Shown here piece by piece: positions 56,155-64,000 of a stretch of 64,000 bases of DNA; the first letter of the stretch is position 1; each line of letters opens with the position of its first letter. Source of the DNA: Rasiella rasia (GTDB lineage Bacteria > Bacteroidota > Bacteroidia > Flavobacteriales > Flavobacteriaceae); the NCBI RefSeq assembly GCF_011044175.1, contig NZ_CP049057.1:2743501-2807500 (forward strand), given 5' to 3'. The translations under genes and the position numbers were made by a program. The notes below the pieces were generated by a model, which searched no databases, was not told where the DNA came from, and was given only the letters and a program-made list of their open reading frames with translations.

Positions 56155-57234
56155 TTGAACAATAATAATTACGCAGTTATAATGGCCGGAGGTATTGGCT
56201 CAAGGTTTTGGCCTGTGAGTACGCAAGACTTTCCGAAGCAATTCCACGACATGTTGGGAACTGGGCAGAGTTTGTTACAAAAAACGTTTACACGTTTAGA
56301 GCAACTAGTTCCAGTACAAAATATCCAAATTTTGACGAATGAACGCTATTTAGACCTAACACTCGAACAAGTACCTAAAATTTCAGAAAACCAAGTTATT
56401 TTAGAGCCTGCTATGCGTAATACCGCGCCGTGTATTTTACTTGCGGCCTTAAAAATTCAGAAAGAGAATCCAGATGCGGTTATGTTGGTAGCGCCTAGTG
56501 ATCATTGGATTGAAGATGAAACTGCCTTTAAGAATGATGTTGAAGCCTGTTTTAACAAATGTAAGGAGGAGGATGTGTTAATGACACTTGGAATTACACC
56601 AACCTTTCCGAATACAGGATATGGTTATATTGAAAGTGATAAAGCAGCTGCGTCAGATATTAAATCGGTACTACAATTTCGCGAAAAGCCCGATTATGCC
56701 ACCGCAAAGCAATTTATTGCTGAAGGTAATTTTTTGTGGAATGCTGGTATCTTTCTATGGAGTGTAAAAAGCATTATCGCTGCGTTTGAAACGTATTTAC
56801 CTGTCATGAGTGCTCTTTTTGCGGAAGGCGTGCCTGTGTATAATTCAGAAGATGAAAAAAGCTTTATAGCCAATAATTATGGGCTTGCAGAAAACATATC
56901 GATAGATTATGGAATCATGGAAAAAGCGAACAATGTATATGTTAAAGAAGCATCTTTTGATTGGAATGATTTAGGAACTTGGGGTGCCTTACACGATAAA
57001 CTTGATAAAGACGATTCTCAGAATGCAGTTGTGAGAGCCAAAACACTACTAAAGGGTGCAGCGGGAAATATGATTTTTACTGAAAATGATAAATTAGTGG
57101 TTGTAGATGGTTTGAAAGATTATATAATTGTTGAAAAGGAATCTGTTTTACTTATATTTCCGAAGGAAAAGGAACAAGAAATAAAGTTGTTATTAACTGA
57201 AGTGGTGCATGCCCACGGCAAAAAATATACGTAA
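56155..57234 (+). CDS. Mannose-1-phosphate guanylyltransferase
   Basis: The 359-residue enzyme makes GDP-mannose from GTP and mannose-1-phosphate for exopolysaccharide and O-antigen sugars. Signatures are AVIMAGGIGSRFWPVS (nucleotide loop), FPKQFHDMLG, VLEPAMRNTAPCILLA, LVAPSDHWI and FREKPDYATA. Translation appears to start at the TTG at 56155; no ATG precedes the conserved NNNNYAVIMAGG. It lacks the C-terminal isomerase domain of bifunctional ManC. The stop overlaps the ATG of the DUF389 gene (TAATG), so they are translationally coupled. Confidence 0.92.
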   Translation: MNNNNYAVIMAGGIGSRFWPVSTQDFPKQFHDMLGTGQSLLQKTFTRLEQLVPVQNIQILTNERYLDLTLEQVPKISENQVILEPAMRNTAPCILLAALKIQKENPDAVMLVAPSDHWIEDETAFKNDVEACFNKCKEEDVLMTLGITPTFPNTGYGYIESDKAAASDIKSVLQFREKPDYATAKQFIAEGNFLWNAGIFLWSVKSIIAAFETYLPVMSALFAEGVPVYNSEDEKSFIANNYGLAENISIDYGIMEKANNVYVKEASFDWNDLGTWGALHDKLDKDDSQNAVVRAKTLLKGAAGNMIFTENDKLVVVDGLKDYIIVEKESVLLIFPKEKEQEIKLLLTEVVHAHGKKYT

Positions 57235-58652
57235 TGAGTACCGAAAACCATATTACCCCGAGCGAAGCTGAATTTGAAAAGGACAAGCTCAATGCGTGGC
57301 AAGGAGTGCGCAAATTTGTCCTCGGACTATTTAACCTGCATAACGATACAGATCGAGATGCTACCATAGAAGCGGTAAAGAAAGATATATCGTTTAAGGG
57401 ACATACTGCTTGGATTCTTATTTTCTCAATATTCGTGGCCTCTATTGGCTTAAATGTAAGTAGTACAGCCGTTGTAATTGGTGCCATGCTTATTTCGCCA
57501 TTAATGGGCCCTATAGTAGGTGTAGGCTTGTCTGTTGCGATAAACGATATTGAAACCTTACGTCGCTCATTGATAAACTTAGGCGTAATGGTTGTGTTAA
57601 GTGTACTCACTGCATTTTTATATTTTTCTATTTCACCACTTACTGAAGAGACTCCAGAACTGTTGGCTCGCACGTATCCCACTATTCTTGATGTGCTAGT
57701 AGCTATTTTTGGTGGTCTTGCCCTTATTGTGGCAAAAACTAAAAGTGGAACCATAGCCAGTGTAATTTTTGGTGTTGCTATTGCCACCGCCTTAATGCCT
57801 CCTTTATGTACTGTTGGTTATGGCCTAGCAGTTGGGAATTTAGACTATGCCGGTGGAGCGTTGTATTTATTTTCAATCAATGCTGTATTTATAGCGCTTT
57901 CTACATTTATTGTTTCTAAAATATTGCGCTTTCCTCTAGTGCGGTATGCAAATTCGCAACGACGTAGGTTTATTGCTCAAATAGCTTCTTTAATTGCGAT
58001 TGTTGTTATAGTGCCAAGTGTATATTTATTTTATAATCTTTTACAGGAGCAGGTGTTTGAAAATAAAACAAAAGATTTTGTCAAAGAAATTATTCGATAT
58101 GAGGGTGCTGAAGTTGTTAAGCTTACACAAGATTATGAAACTAAGAATATTGAAGTTTACTTGATTGGACAACCTGTTCCTCAACCAAAAATAAATGAAT
58201 GGATAGCTAAGTTGAAAGAAACTGAAAAGCTTGAGGATGGTAATTTACGTATTTATCAAGGCTCAGATCGTTCTGGCGAATTGGCTGAAAAGCTGTCGGG
58301 TGCTGTTAAAGCAGGAATTTTAGAAGATTTATACGTAAAGAACGAGCAAGCGATTCGAAGTAAAGATGAACGCATTAATTTTCTTGAAAATGAAATAGCC
58401 AAGTTGAGTGTAAAAGATGGTATCCCATTCGATGAGGTAAGTAAAGAAGTGCAAGTTGCCTTTGAAGGCTTAGAAAATTTTGCTTATTCAAAGCGTATTC
58501 AAACAAATTTTGAGAGTACAGATACCATACCGGTGTTTACGGTTTCATGGGAGAATACAGTTCGTAATCGAGACAAAGCAGAACGTATGACTAGAATGGC
58601 CGCGTTACTAAAAGTTAGATTGAAACTAGATACCCTTGTGGTAGAAGAATAA
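57234..58652 (+). CDS. DUF389 (TIGR00341-type) membrane protein
   Basis: The protein has 472 residues. A soluble N-terminus of about 60 residues is followed by about six membrane helices with the family's core SSTAVVIGAMLISPLMGPIVG, and further helices at LIVAKTKSGTIASVIFGVAI and LYLFSINAVFIALSTFI. A C-terminal cytoplasmic or periplasmic region (about 280-472) is helical with coiled-coil parts. The family is widespread and its function is not established. The coupling to GDP-mannose synthesis is probably incidental. Confidence 0.9.
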   Translation: MSTENHITPSEAEFEKDKLNAWQGVRKFVLGLFNLHNDTDRDATIEAVKKDISFKGHTAWILIFSIFVASIGLNVSSTAVVIGAMLISPLMGPIVGVGLSVAINDIETLRRSLINLGVMVVLSVLTAFLYFSISPLTEETPELLARTYPTILDVLVAIFGGLALIVAKTKSGTIASVIFGVAIATALMPPLCTVGYGLAVGNLDYAGGALYLFSINAVFIALSTFIVSKILRFPLVRYANSQRRRFIAQIASLIAIVVIVPSVYLFYNLLQEQVFENKTKDFVKEIIRYEGAEVVKLTQDYETKNIEVYLIGQPVPQPKINEWIAKLKETEKLEDGNLRIYQGSDRSGELAEKLSGAVKAGILEDLYVKNEQAIRSKDERINFLENEIAKLSVKDGIPFDEVSKEVQVAFEGLENFAYSKRIQTNFESTDTIPVFTVSWENTVRNRDKAERMTRMAALLKVRLKLDTLVVEE

Positions 58653-58657
58653 AAAAA

Positions 58658-58681
58658 GGCGCTCTATAGAGCGCCTTTTTT
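58658..58681. terminator. Bidirectional terminator between DUF389 and FG-GAP genes
   Basis: GGCGCTCTATAGAGCGCC is a perfect palindrome, flanked by A7 and T6. It serves both convergent transcripts. Confidence 0.9.
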
Positions 58682-58701
58682 ATAGTATTGTTTGAAGCAA
58701 A

Positions 58702-60321
58702 TTACTTCTTTACAAACTTATAACTTCTTGCTTGATTGTCAATTTCTAACTGAGCGAAGTACACTCCGTTCTGTAAACTAGCAACGTCTACGTTGTTAGA
58801 TGAAGAAATTACTGTATTTAATACAATCTTTCCATTTACATCAACAATAGTTACTTTGGTATTTGCCAATCCGTTCTGAGAGAAAAATAATTCTGACGCA
58901 GTTGGATTAGGATATACAGTAACAGTATCTGCATTGAAATCTGTTAAGCCAAGTACAGGATTTTCACCTTCAATATAAACATGTGTTTCATTAGGGTCTA
59001 CATTTTCAATAACATCTACAATACCAGAAGGCCAAACAATAGTCACCTTGTCTATAGCTGTTGCTGTTCCAATCCCGAAATGTGCTGTTAGTGAATTCAT
59101 GTGTTGGAAACCTTGTCCAGAACGAATTTCACGCATTTGAGCACCCCAATCACCTTCAATAGTGATGCGTGCTCCAATTCCATTAAGGTTGCTTTCTACA
59201 CCCTTCAAGAAAAACTTAACCCAATTGTTAGAATTTCCGTTATTGATGTATAAGTTTCCGCTTCGAACAACATCTAAGAAACCATCATTGTTTAAGTCGC
59301 CAATACCTCCTTCGTCAAAAGGTAACGTTTGTCCTGTAAAAGTAAGGTCTCCATTTCCTAGGTATAGTTCGTCAGACATCTCAGATAAGATATCCATGTT
59401 TCCATCATTGTTGAAATCTGCAGAAAGATTCTCCCATGAACCTAGATCATGCTTGTCTATACCTGTTAAGTCAGTAATGTTTACATAGTTCCCATTTCCG
59501 TCATTTTCAAAGAAATTATTCTGTGTGTCATGGTTTACTACAAAAGCATCCCAATCTCCATCATTGTCAAAATCTTCAAAAACAGTTGCCCAAGAACGAT
59601 CGGCATCCTGAAGTCCGATAGATAAGGCATTTTCAGTAAAAGTTCCGTCACCATTGTTGGTGTACATCGCATTTTCGTTAAGAGGATCTCCAGTAGAAGT
59701 ACCTCCACGACACTTTGTTAAGTACATGTCTTGGTCTCCATCCATGTCATAATCAACCCAAATAGCTGCGTAGTTTCCAGGAGCATCTATGGTTTGAATA
59801 AGACTTTGGTCTAGGGTCATGTTACCGTTACCATCGTTTCGGTACGGATGACTTAAATCTACATCGTGACATACAAAAGCATCTAAGTCGCCATCATTAT
59901 CAATATCTGCTAGCGTAGAACGCTGAGAGAAAATAAATTCTGGGAATGCGGTTTCTGTATAGTCAGTTCCGTCTGCGTTGGCTATTAAGAAAGAGACACG
60001 TTGTCCATTTCCTAAAACCATGTCGTTGTATCCATTTTCGTCTAAATCACCTACAGCAATACTCCAGTCAGGAACATTTTGAATTGATTTAGAAATAAAA
60101 ACAGAGGTGAACGTACCATCAGGATTTTGATAATCGATACCAATTCCTGTTGAAGATACACGAACATAATCATCAAGTTGATCATTGTTCATGTCTGCTG
60201 CAACATCAGACGATGAAGAGTAAGACCCTATCATTCCGTTCTGATTTGTGAACGATACGGCTTGTGCCATAAGTGCAATTGGTGTAAGCAGCACAGTGGC
60301 AAGAGTTAAAATTTTTTTCAT
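58702..60321 (-). CDS. FG-GAP/VCBS-repeat protein with ASPIC domain and T9SS sorting domain
   Basis: The protein has 539 residues. A signal peptide (ends PIALMAQ) is followed by a seven-bladed FG-GAP/VCBS propeller with Ca-binding loops (DMNNDQLDDYV, DLDENGYNDMVLG, DIDNDGDLDAFV, DFDNDGDWDAFVVN, DFNNDGNMDIL, DLNNDGFLDVV). An ASPIC/UnbV domain comes next (GIGARITIEGDWGAQ, IVWPSGIVDVI), and a C-terminal T9SS type A domain ends YPNPTASELFFSQ to YKFVKK. This is the CRTAC1-like layout. It is secreted by the T9SS; the ligand is unknown. Confidence 0.9.
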   Translation of the reverse strand: MKKILTLATVLLTPIALMAQAVSFTNQNGMIGSYSSSSDVAADMNNDQLDDYVRVSSTGIGIDYQNPDGTFTSVFISKSIQNVPDWSIAVGDLDENGYNDMVLGNGQRVSFLIANADGTDYTETAFPEFIFSQRSTLADIDNDGDLDAFVCHDVDLSHPYRNDGNGNMTLDQSLIQTIDAPGNYAAIWVDYDMDGDQDMYLTKCRGGTSTGDPLNENAMYTNNGDGTFTENALSIGLQDADRSWATVFEDFDNDGDWDAFVVNHDTQNNFFENDGNGNYVNITDLTGIDKHDLGSWENLSADFNNDGNMDILSEMSDELYLGNGDLTFTGQTLPFDEGGIGDLNNDGFLDVVRSGNLYINNGNSNNWVKFFLKGVESNLNGIGARITIEGDWGAQMREIRSGQGFQHMNSLTAHFGIGTATAIDKVTIVWPSGIVDVIENVDPNETHVYIEGENPVLGLTDFNADTVTVYPNPTASELFFSQNGLANTKVTIVDVNGKIVLNTVISSSNNVDVASLQNGVYFAQLEIDNQARSYKFVKK

Positions 60322-60394
60322 TAGGCTAAATTTTATAGGAATAATTGCGTTAAAAATAGCTAAATAAAATTAATCTATAAGGTATTTAGCTGAT

Positions 60395-61159
60395 TTATTG
60401 CTCTTTCAGCTGAATATCTCTGATTTTTTTAAAGAGATCTGAAGAGTATACAAAATCTGTTACCGATTTATTATCTGTTTTGAAAATGGCTTCATTATCG
60501 CCTTGCCAAACTAATTTACCATCTTTCAGGAAAACAATGTTTTCACCTATCTCCATCACCGAATTCATATCGTGAGTTACAACAACTGTAGTAATGCCAT
60601 ACTCATGCGTTATTTCTTGAATAAGGTTGTCTATAACCGTTGCCGTTTTGGGATCTAATCCAGAGTTTGGTTCGTCACAAAAAAGATACTTCGGATTGTT
60701 TACAATAGCGCGAGCAATGGAAACTCTTTTCTGCATACCACCAGAGATTTCTGCTGGGTATTTTTTGTTTACCCCTTCTAGGTTCACTCTTGCAAGTACT
60801 TCATTTACGCGATTTAGCATGTCTGCTTTTTTGTTGTTGGTGAACATGCGCAAAGGAAACATCACATTTTCTTCAATATTCATAGAATCGAACAAAGCGC
60901 CTCCTTGAAACAACATACCTATTTCTTCTCTTAGGCTTCGTTGTTGTTCTTCATCCATGTTTTGGATGGCTTGATCTTCGTAAAAAATATAACCTTCTTC
61001 CGGTTGAAATAACCCTAGTAGGCATTTAAGCATTACGGTTTTTCCACTTCCACTTTGACCAATAATAAGGTTGGTTTTTCCTTTCTCAAAGACAGTAGAG
61101 ATGCCTTTCAGAATTTCTTCTTCTCCAAAGCGCTTTTTTATGTTGTCAACTTTAATCAT
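60395..61159 (-). CDS. mlaF: ABC transporter ATP-binding protein, MlaF type
   Basis: The 254-residue protein carries Walker A (IGQSGSGKTV), the Q-loop, the signature ISGGMQKRVSIARA, Walker B (YLFCDEPNSGLD) and the switch His (VVTHDMNSV). Together with the permease whose gene overlaps it by 4 bp (ATGA) it forms an Mla/MCE-type phospholipid transporter of the inner membrane, which keeps outer-membrane lipid asymmetry. The MCE substrate-binding subunit is not in the window. Confidence 0.93.
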   Translation of the reverse strand: MIKVDNIKKRFGEEEILKGISTVFEKGKTNLIIGQSGSGKTVMLKCLLGLFQPEEGYIFYEDQAIQNMDEEQQRSLREEIGMLFQGGALFDSMNIEENVMFPLRMFTNNKKADMLNRVNEVLARVNLEGVNKKYPAEISGGMQKRVSIARAIVNNPKYLFCDEPNSGLDPKTATVIDNLIQEITHEYGITTVVVTHDMNSVMEIGENIVFLKDGKLVWQGDNEAIFKTDNKSVTDFVYSSDLFKKIRDIQLKEQ

Positions 61160-61896
61160 GAGCTAAGTAGAAGTTGCGTGATAATAAAATTCGTCAGTAT
61201 AATTAATACACTTGTCCACACAAAAGAATTAGTGCTCGCTTTTCCAACTTCTAGCGCTCCCCCTTTCATATAATATCCTTGCCAAGAGGGTACGGTTGCT
61301 AAAATAAAGGCAAAAACAAATGTTTTAATGAAAGCGTAAACCAAATGGAATGTATTAAAGTCTTCTTGTAAACCCGTACTAAATTCTGTAAGTGTTGTAA
61401 ATCCACCATATACTCCGGCTATCAAACCGCCAACTATGCCTAAAAACATAGAGAGTGCAATAACGAAGGGAAAAAACAGTAGGGCAATAATTTTAGGAAA
61501 TACTAGGTAATTTAAAGAGTTAATCCCCATTACTTCAAGGGCGTCAATTTGTTCGGTTACGCGCATGGAGCCAATACTGGATGTTATAAAAGACCCCACC
61601 TTACCTGCCATGATAATCGAGATAAACGTAGGCGCAAATTCTAGTACAATAGATTGTCTTGTCGCAAAACCAATTAAGGATTTTGGTATAATTGGGTTGT
61701 CAACATTAAGTGCCGTCTGGATAGCAATCACACCACCCACAAAAAAAGAAATAAATGCCACAATACCTAACGATCCTATTATTAGGTCGTCAATTTCTTT
61801 AAATATAAGTTCTTTCAAAACAGAGCGCTTCGTAAATCCTCCAAACGTGCGTTTGAGCATTAAAAAGTAAGAACCAATATCTTCGATGTATCGCAT
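61156..61896 (-). CDS. mlaE: ABC transporter permease, MlaE type
   Basis: The 246-residue protein has about five to six membrane segments and the MlaE hallmarks: FFVGGVIAIQTALNV, a conserved centre ITSSIGSMRVTEQIDALEVM (coupling helix with the E-Q-I-D-A-L motif) and INSLNYLVFPKIIAL. It is the upstream gene of the pair with mlaF. Transcription is probably from just upstream of 61896. Confidence 0.93.
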   Translation of the reverse strand: MRYIEDIGSYFLMLKRTFGGFTKRSVLKELIFKEIDDLIIGSLGIVAFISFFVGGVIAIQTALNVDNPIIPKSLIGFATRQSIVLEFAPTFISIIMAGKVGSFITSSIGSMRVTEQIDALEVMGINSLNYLVFPKIIALLFFPFVIALSMFLGIVGGLIAGVYGGFTTLTEFSTGLQEDFNTFHLVYAFIKTFVFAFILATVPSWQGYYMKGGALEVGKASTNSFVWTSVLIILTNFIITQLLLSS

Positions 61897-61956
61897 AGCT
61901 AAAATGGTTTGGCTAAGGTACTAATTAAATGGCTTTTTAACTGAGGCAGTTTTCGC

Positions 61957-63033
61957 TTAATCTCTTTTAAAAAGCTTTTCTATAATGCTATGGATTTCAG
62001 TATTTTGGTAGATTCCACCAAAGAGATGCTCTCCAGGGCCTTGTGCAAACACCGGAACCATTGTTGCAGTATGTCCCTTGGTGGTAAAGGTGCCAATTAC
62101 TTTATTGTAATCGCCATTCTCATTGCTAAGACTAAATCCTCCTGTTTCGTGGTCTGCAGTTACAATTACCAATGTTTCACCGTTGGTTTTTGCGAAATCT
62201 AATACAGCACCAATGGTTTTATCAAAATCTAATAACTCATTTACCAAGTATTCGGTATCATTTGCGTGTCCGCCCCAATCAATTTGAGAAGATTCAACCA
62301 ATAAGAAAAAGCCTTCTTTATTTTTAGACAACTGCCCAATAGCAAGCATGGTGGCATTGGTAAGGAAGTTGCCTCTGTTTTCAGACATTTTAGGCATTCC
62401 GTCTGGGGCTAGTATAATTGCTTGTTTTTTTTCTGAAATTTTCTTCGGCAGCACATTGGTTTCAACCTCAAAGCCACGATCGCGTAATGCTTGTAATAAG
62501 TTTAAATTGTCGGTTCTATTTTTAAAATATTTCAGTCCACCACCAGCAAAAAAGTCAATATCACTTTTCACTAAATCTAGTGCGATTTCTTCATACATTC
62601 TACGAGATTCCTGATGCGAGTAAAACGCTGCAGGTGTTGCGTGAACCACAGAAGATGTAACTACTAGTCCGGTGGCTATATTTTTATTAGAGATATGTTC
62701 TACGATGGTTTCTGCAGGCTCCATGGCTTCATTGACGCCAACGGCCCCGTTGTAGGTTTTAATACCAGAAGCAAATGCAGTAGCGCCCGCAGCAGAATCT
62801 GTGATTAGTTCTTTTGAAGAAGATGTCATGCTTAATCCAACGGTGTTAAATCTGAGAAAGTTAGATGGCTTTTCGTTGAAATATAAACTTGAGGAAATTT
62901 GGCTTAAGCCCATACCATCACCTACTAAAAGGATGATATTTTTTGGTTTATTCTCTTGCTGTGAAAATGCTAGCGTTGTACAAAAGATAGCCAGTGTAAA
63001 TACGGCTACCATCTGAATTCTATTTTTAGACAT
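61957..63033 (-). CDS. Alkaline phosphatase
   Basis: The 358-residue PhoA-type alkaline phosphatase has a signal peptide ending TLAFSQ. Metal ligands are in LLVGDGMGLSQ, the catalytic Ser in TDSAAGATAFASG, further ligands in SSQIDWGGHANDTEY (E/D and H), and VTADHETGGFSL. A C-terminal H is in GTFTTKGHTATMVPVF. It releases phosphate from organic phosphates outside the cytoplasm. It carries no T9SS domain, so it is predicted to be periplasmic. The gene is monocistronic. Confidence 0.93.
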   Translation of the reverse strand: MSKNRIQMVAVFTLAIFCTTLAFSQQENKPKNIILLVGDGMGLSQISSSLYFNEKPSNFLRFNTVGLSMTSSSKELITDSAAGATAFASGIKTYNGAVGVNEAMEPAETIVEHISNKNIATGLVVTSSVVHATPAAFYSHQESRRMYEEIALDLVKSDIDFFAGGGLKYFKNRTDNLNLLQALRDRGFEVETNVLPKKISEKKQAIILAPDGMPKMSENRGNFLTNATMLAIGQLSKNKEGFFLLVESSQIDWGGHANDTEYLVNELLDFDKTIGAVLDFAKTNGETLVIVTADHETGGFSLSNENGDYNKVIGTFTTKGHTATMVPVFAQGPGEHLFGGIYQNTEIHSIIEKLFKRD

Positions 63034-63104
63034 ATGACGTTTTTAATAAGATTTAAAAATAAGAAATACCTATCTGAGAAATGCTATAAAAAGGTTAAGA
63101 TGTT

Positions 63105-63953
63105 TTAAAATATCTTTTTCTTAATGTTTTTCCATCTTAACTGTCTAATGAACGCGCCTTCTTCTTTGTTTACCAAGTATGGTATACCGCTTTTTTTTGC
63201 CTTTAAATAGCCTCGCATACAATTATAGTAAAAAGCAATACTGCTTTTTCGTTGTGCTAATTTCATAGCGGCTACCTGAGTGAGAGCCCATCCGTAACGC
63301 ATCTTGTAGAAAGCTTCACCCTGTTTGTATTTAGACGCTTCTGTATAGGTGGCTCCAGTTGGTTTTAGATGTTTTACATGCAAGCTTTGGTCTGTTTTAA
63401 TTAGCCAACCATGGTATTGCGCTAACAACTCATCTACTGTGTCCCAGCCAATCGATCTTTTAAGCCCTCCAATGGCCTCAAAACATTCCTTTCTATATAA
63501 TTTAATGGGCCCGCGCACTTTCGTTTTTTCTGAAATATTTTCAAATACCCACGCGTCGTCAGATTGAATATATAGATTGCCTCCAGCGATACCAATTTTT
63601 CTATTTTCATTAAATAAAGAAATAATTTTCTCGAAATAATTAGGGGGGAGTATGATATCCGCGTCAAACTTGCCGATAAACGCATATTCTTCCTTAATTG
63701 CTGAAAATCCTCTATAAAATGCGTCTACTACCTTGCTTCCTGGAGCATGCTCTGAGGTAGAAGAGGCGCCAACAGAAATCATAAAAGAATATTTGGCGGT
63801 AAAGGAATCGATAATCTCTTGGGTACTATCTGTAGAGCCATCATTTACAATTACAACTTTTTTAGGCTTAAGGGTTTGTGAAACAATCGACCGTAGAAGG
63901 TCGCCTAAATGCGCCGCTTCGTTGTAAGTAGGAATAACCAAAACGATACTCAT
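63105..63953 (-). CDS. Family 2 glycosyltransferase
   Basis: The 282-residue GT-A fold enzyme shows SIVLVIPTYNEAAHL at the N-terminus, VIVNDGSTDST (nucleotide-sugar binding), the DxD motif in GKFDADIILP and YRKECFEAIGGL. It transfers an activated sugar to a lipid or glycan. The acceptor cannot be inferred. The C-terminus is basic (KNIKKKIF) with no clear membrane helix, so it is cytoplasmic or peripheral. It begins 47 bp before the window end, so its upstream neighbours are unknown. Confidence 0.9.
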   Translation of the reverse strand: MSIVLVIPTYNEAAHLGDLLRSIVSQTLKPKKVVIVNDGSTDSTQEIIDSFTAKYSFMISVGASSTSEHAPGSKVVDAFYRGFSAIKEEYAFIGKFDADIILPPNYFEKIISLFNENRKIGIAGGNLYIQSDDAWVFENISEKTKVRGPIKLYRKECFEAIGGLKRSIGWDTVDELLAQYHGWLIKTDQSLHVKHLKPTGATYTEASKYKQGEAFYKMRYGWALTQVAAMKLAQRKSSIAFYYNCMRGYLKAKKSGIPYLVNKEEGAFIRQLRWKNIKKKIF

Positions 63954-64000
63954 GGTATAAAAGTATTATTAAAATTTCGTAAAATACTTCGGAAACATTT

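Overview
The window reads as chromosomal DNA of a marine-type flavobacterium (Bacteroidota, Flavobacteriaceae-like). The reasons are low GC, -7 promoter boxes of the form TAnnTTTG, the core type IX secretion genes gldJ, porU and porV in their usual neighbourhood with cdd and pdhA-pdhC, several exported proteins with C-terminal T9SS sorting domains, a Porin_10-type porin, and many SPII lipoproteins. No genus can be named from the sequence alone.

Region 1 (1-22,980) is an accessory surface/sensing region, all on the minus strand. It holds three paralogous hybrid two-component regulators (TPR sensor, one membrane segment, histidine kinase, receiver and AraC-type DNA-binding domain in one chain) at 2697-5627, 11504-14446 and 15076-18018. 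Just downstream of each stop codon is the same operator-like element: two TGTAACA-type boxes exactly 21 bp apart (2659/2680, 11440/11461, 15031/15052). A fourth copy (22707/22728) precedes the lipoprotein/repeat-protein/OmpA operon at 18171-22510. Behind these elements lie a large adhesin-like protein with 14-residue repeats (1-2442, cut by the window edge), a tail-fibre-like surface protein (9381-11288), and two homologous ~50-residue peptides (2439-2591 and 14643-14792) that look like free-standing T9SS C-terminal domain halves. This repeated layout is the best candidate in the window for an undescribed system. A second operon here (5871-9205) encodes two lipoproteins, an OmpA-type protein and a TapB-like protein.

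Region 2 (22,978-41,400) is mixed housekeeping: a beta-propeller lipoprotein, a receiver-less LytTR regulator, a beta-helix protein, rnhB, a porin, acyl-CoA dehydrogenase, anmK, an amino-acid dehydrogenase with a perfect palindrome in its promoter, nhaD, exbB-exbD and a TonB-like protein split by a GC-rich interspersed element, a BNR-repeat T9SS protein and folC. FolC appears to start at a non-standard ATC codon.

Region 3 (41,400-43,015) holds tRNA-Val, a 115-bp perfect duplication with strong inverted repeats, and an SGNH-hydrolase lipoprotein gene. The hydrolase reading frame is broken at a (GA)15 tract directly after the lipobox, so it looks like a phase-variable gene in the OFF state.

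Region 4 (43,012-64,000) holds murF, gldJ, porU-porV-cdd, pdhA-pdhC, an SDR enzyme with a SprT-like protein, a mannose-1-phosphate guanylyltransferase with a DUF389 membrane protein, an FG-GAP/ASPIC T9SS protein, an Mla-type ABC transporter pair, an alkaline phosphatase and a family 2 glycosyltransferase. The secretion genes fit with the many T9SS cargo proteins elsewhere in the window.
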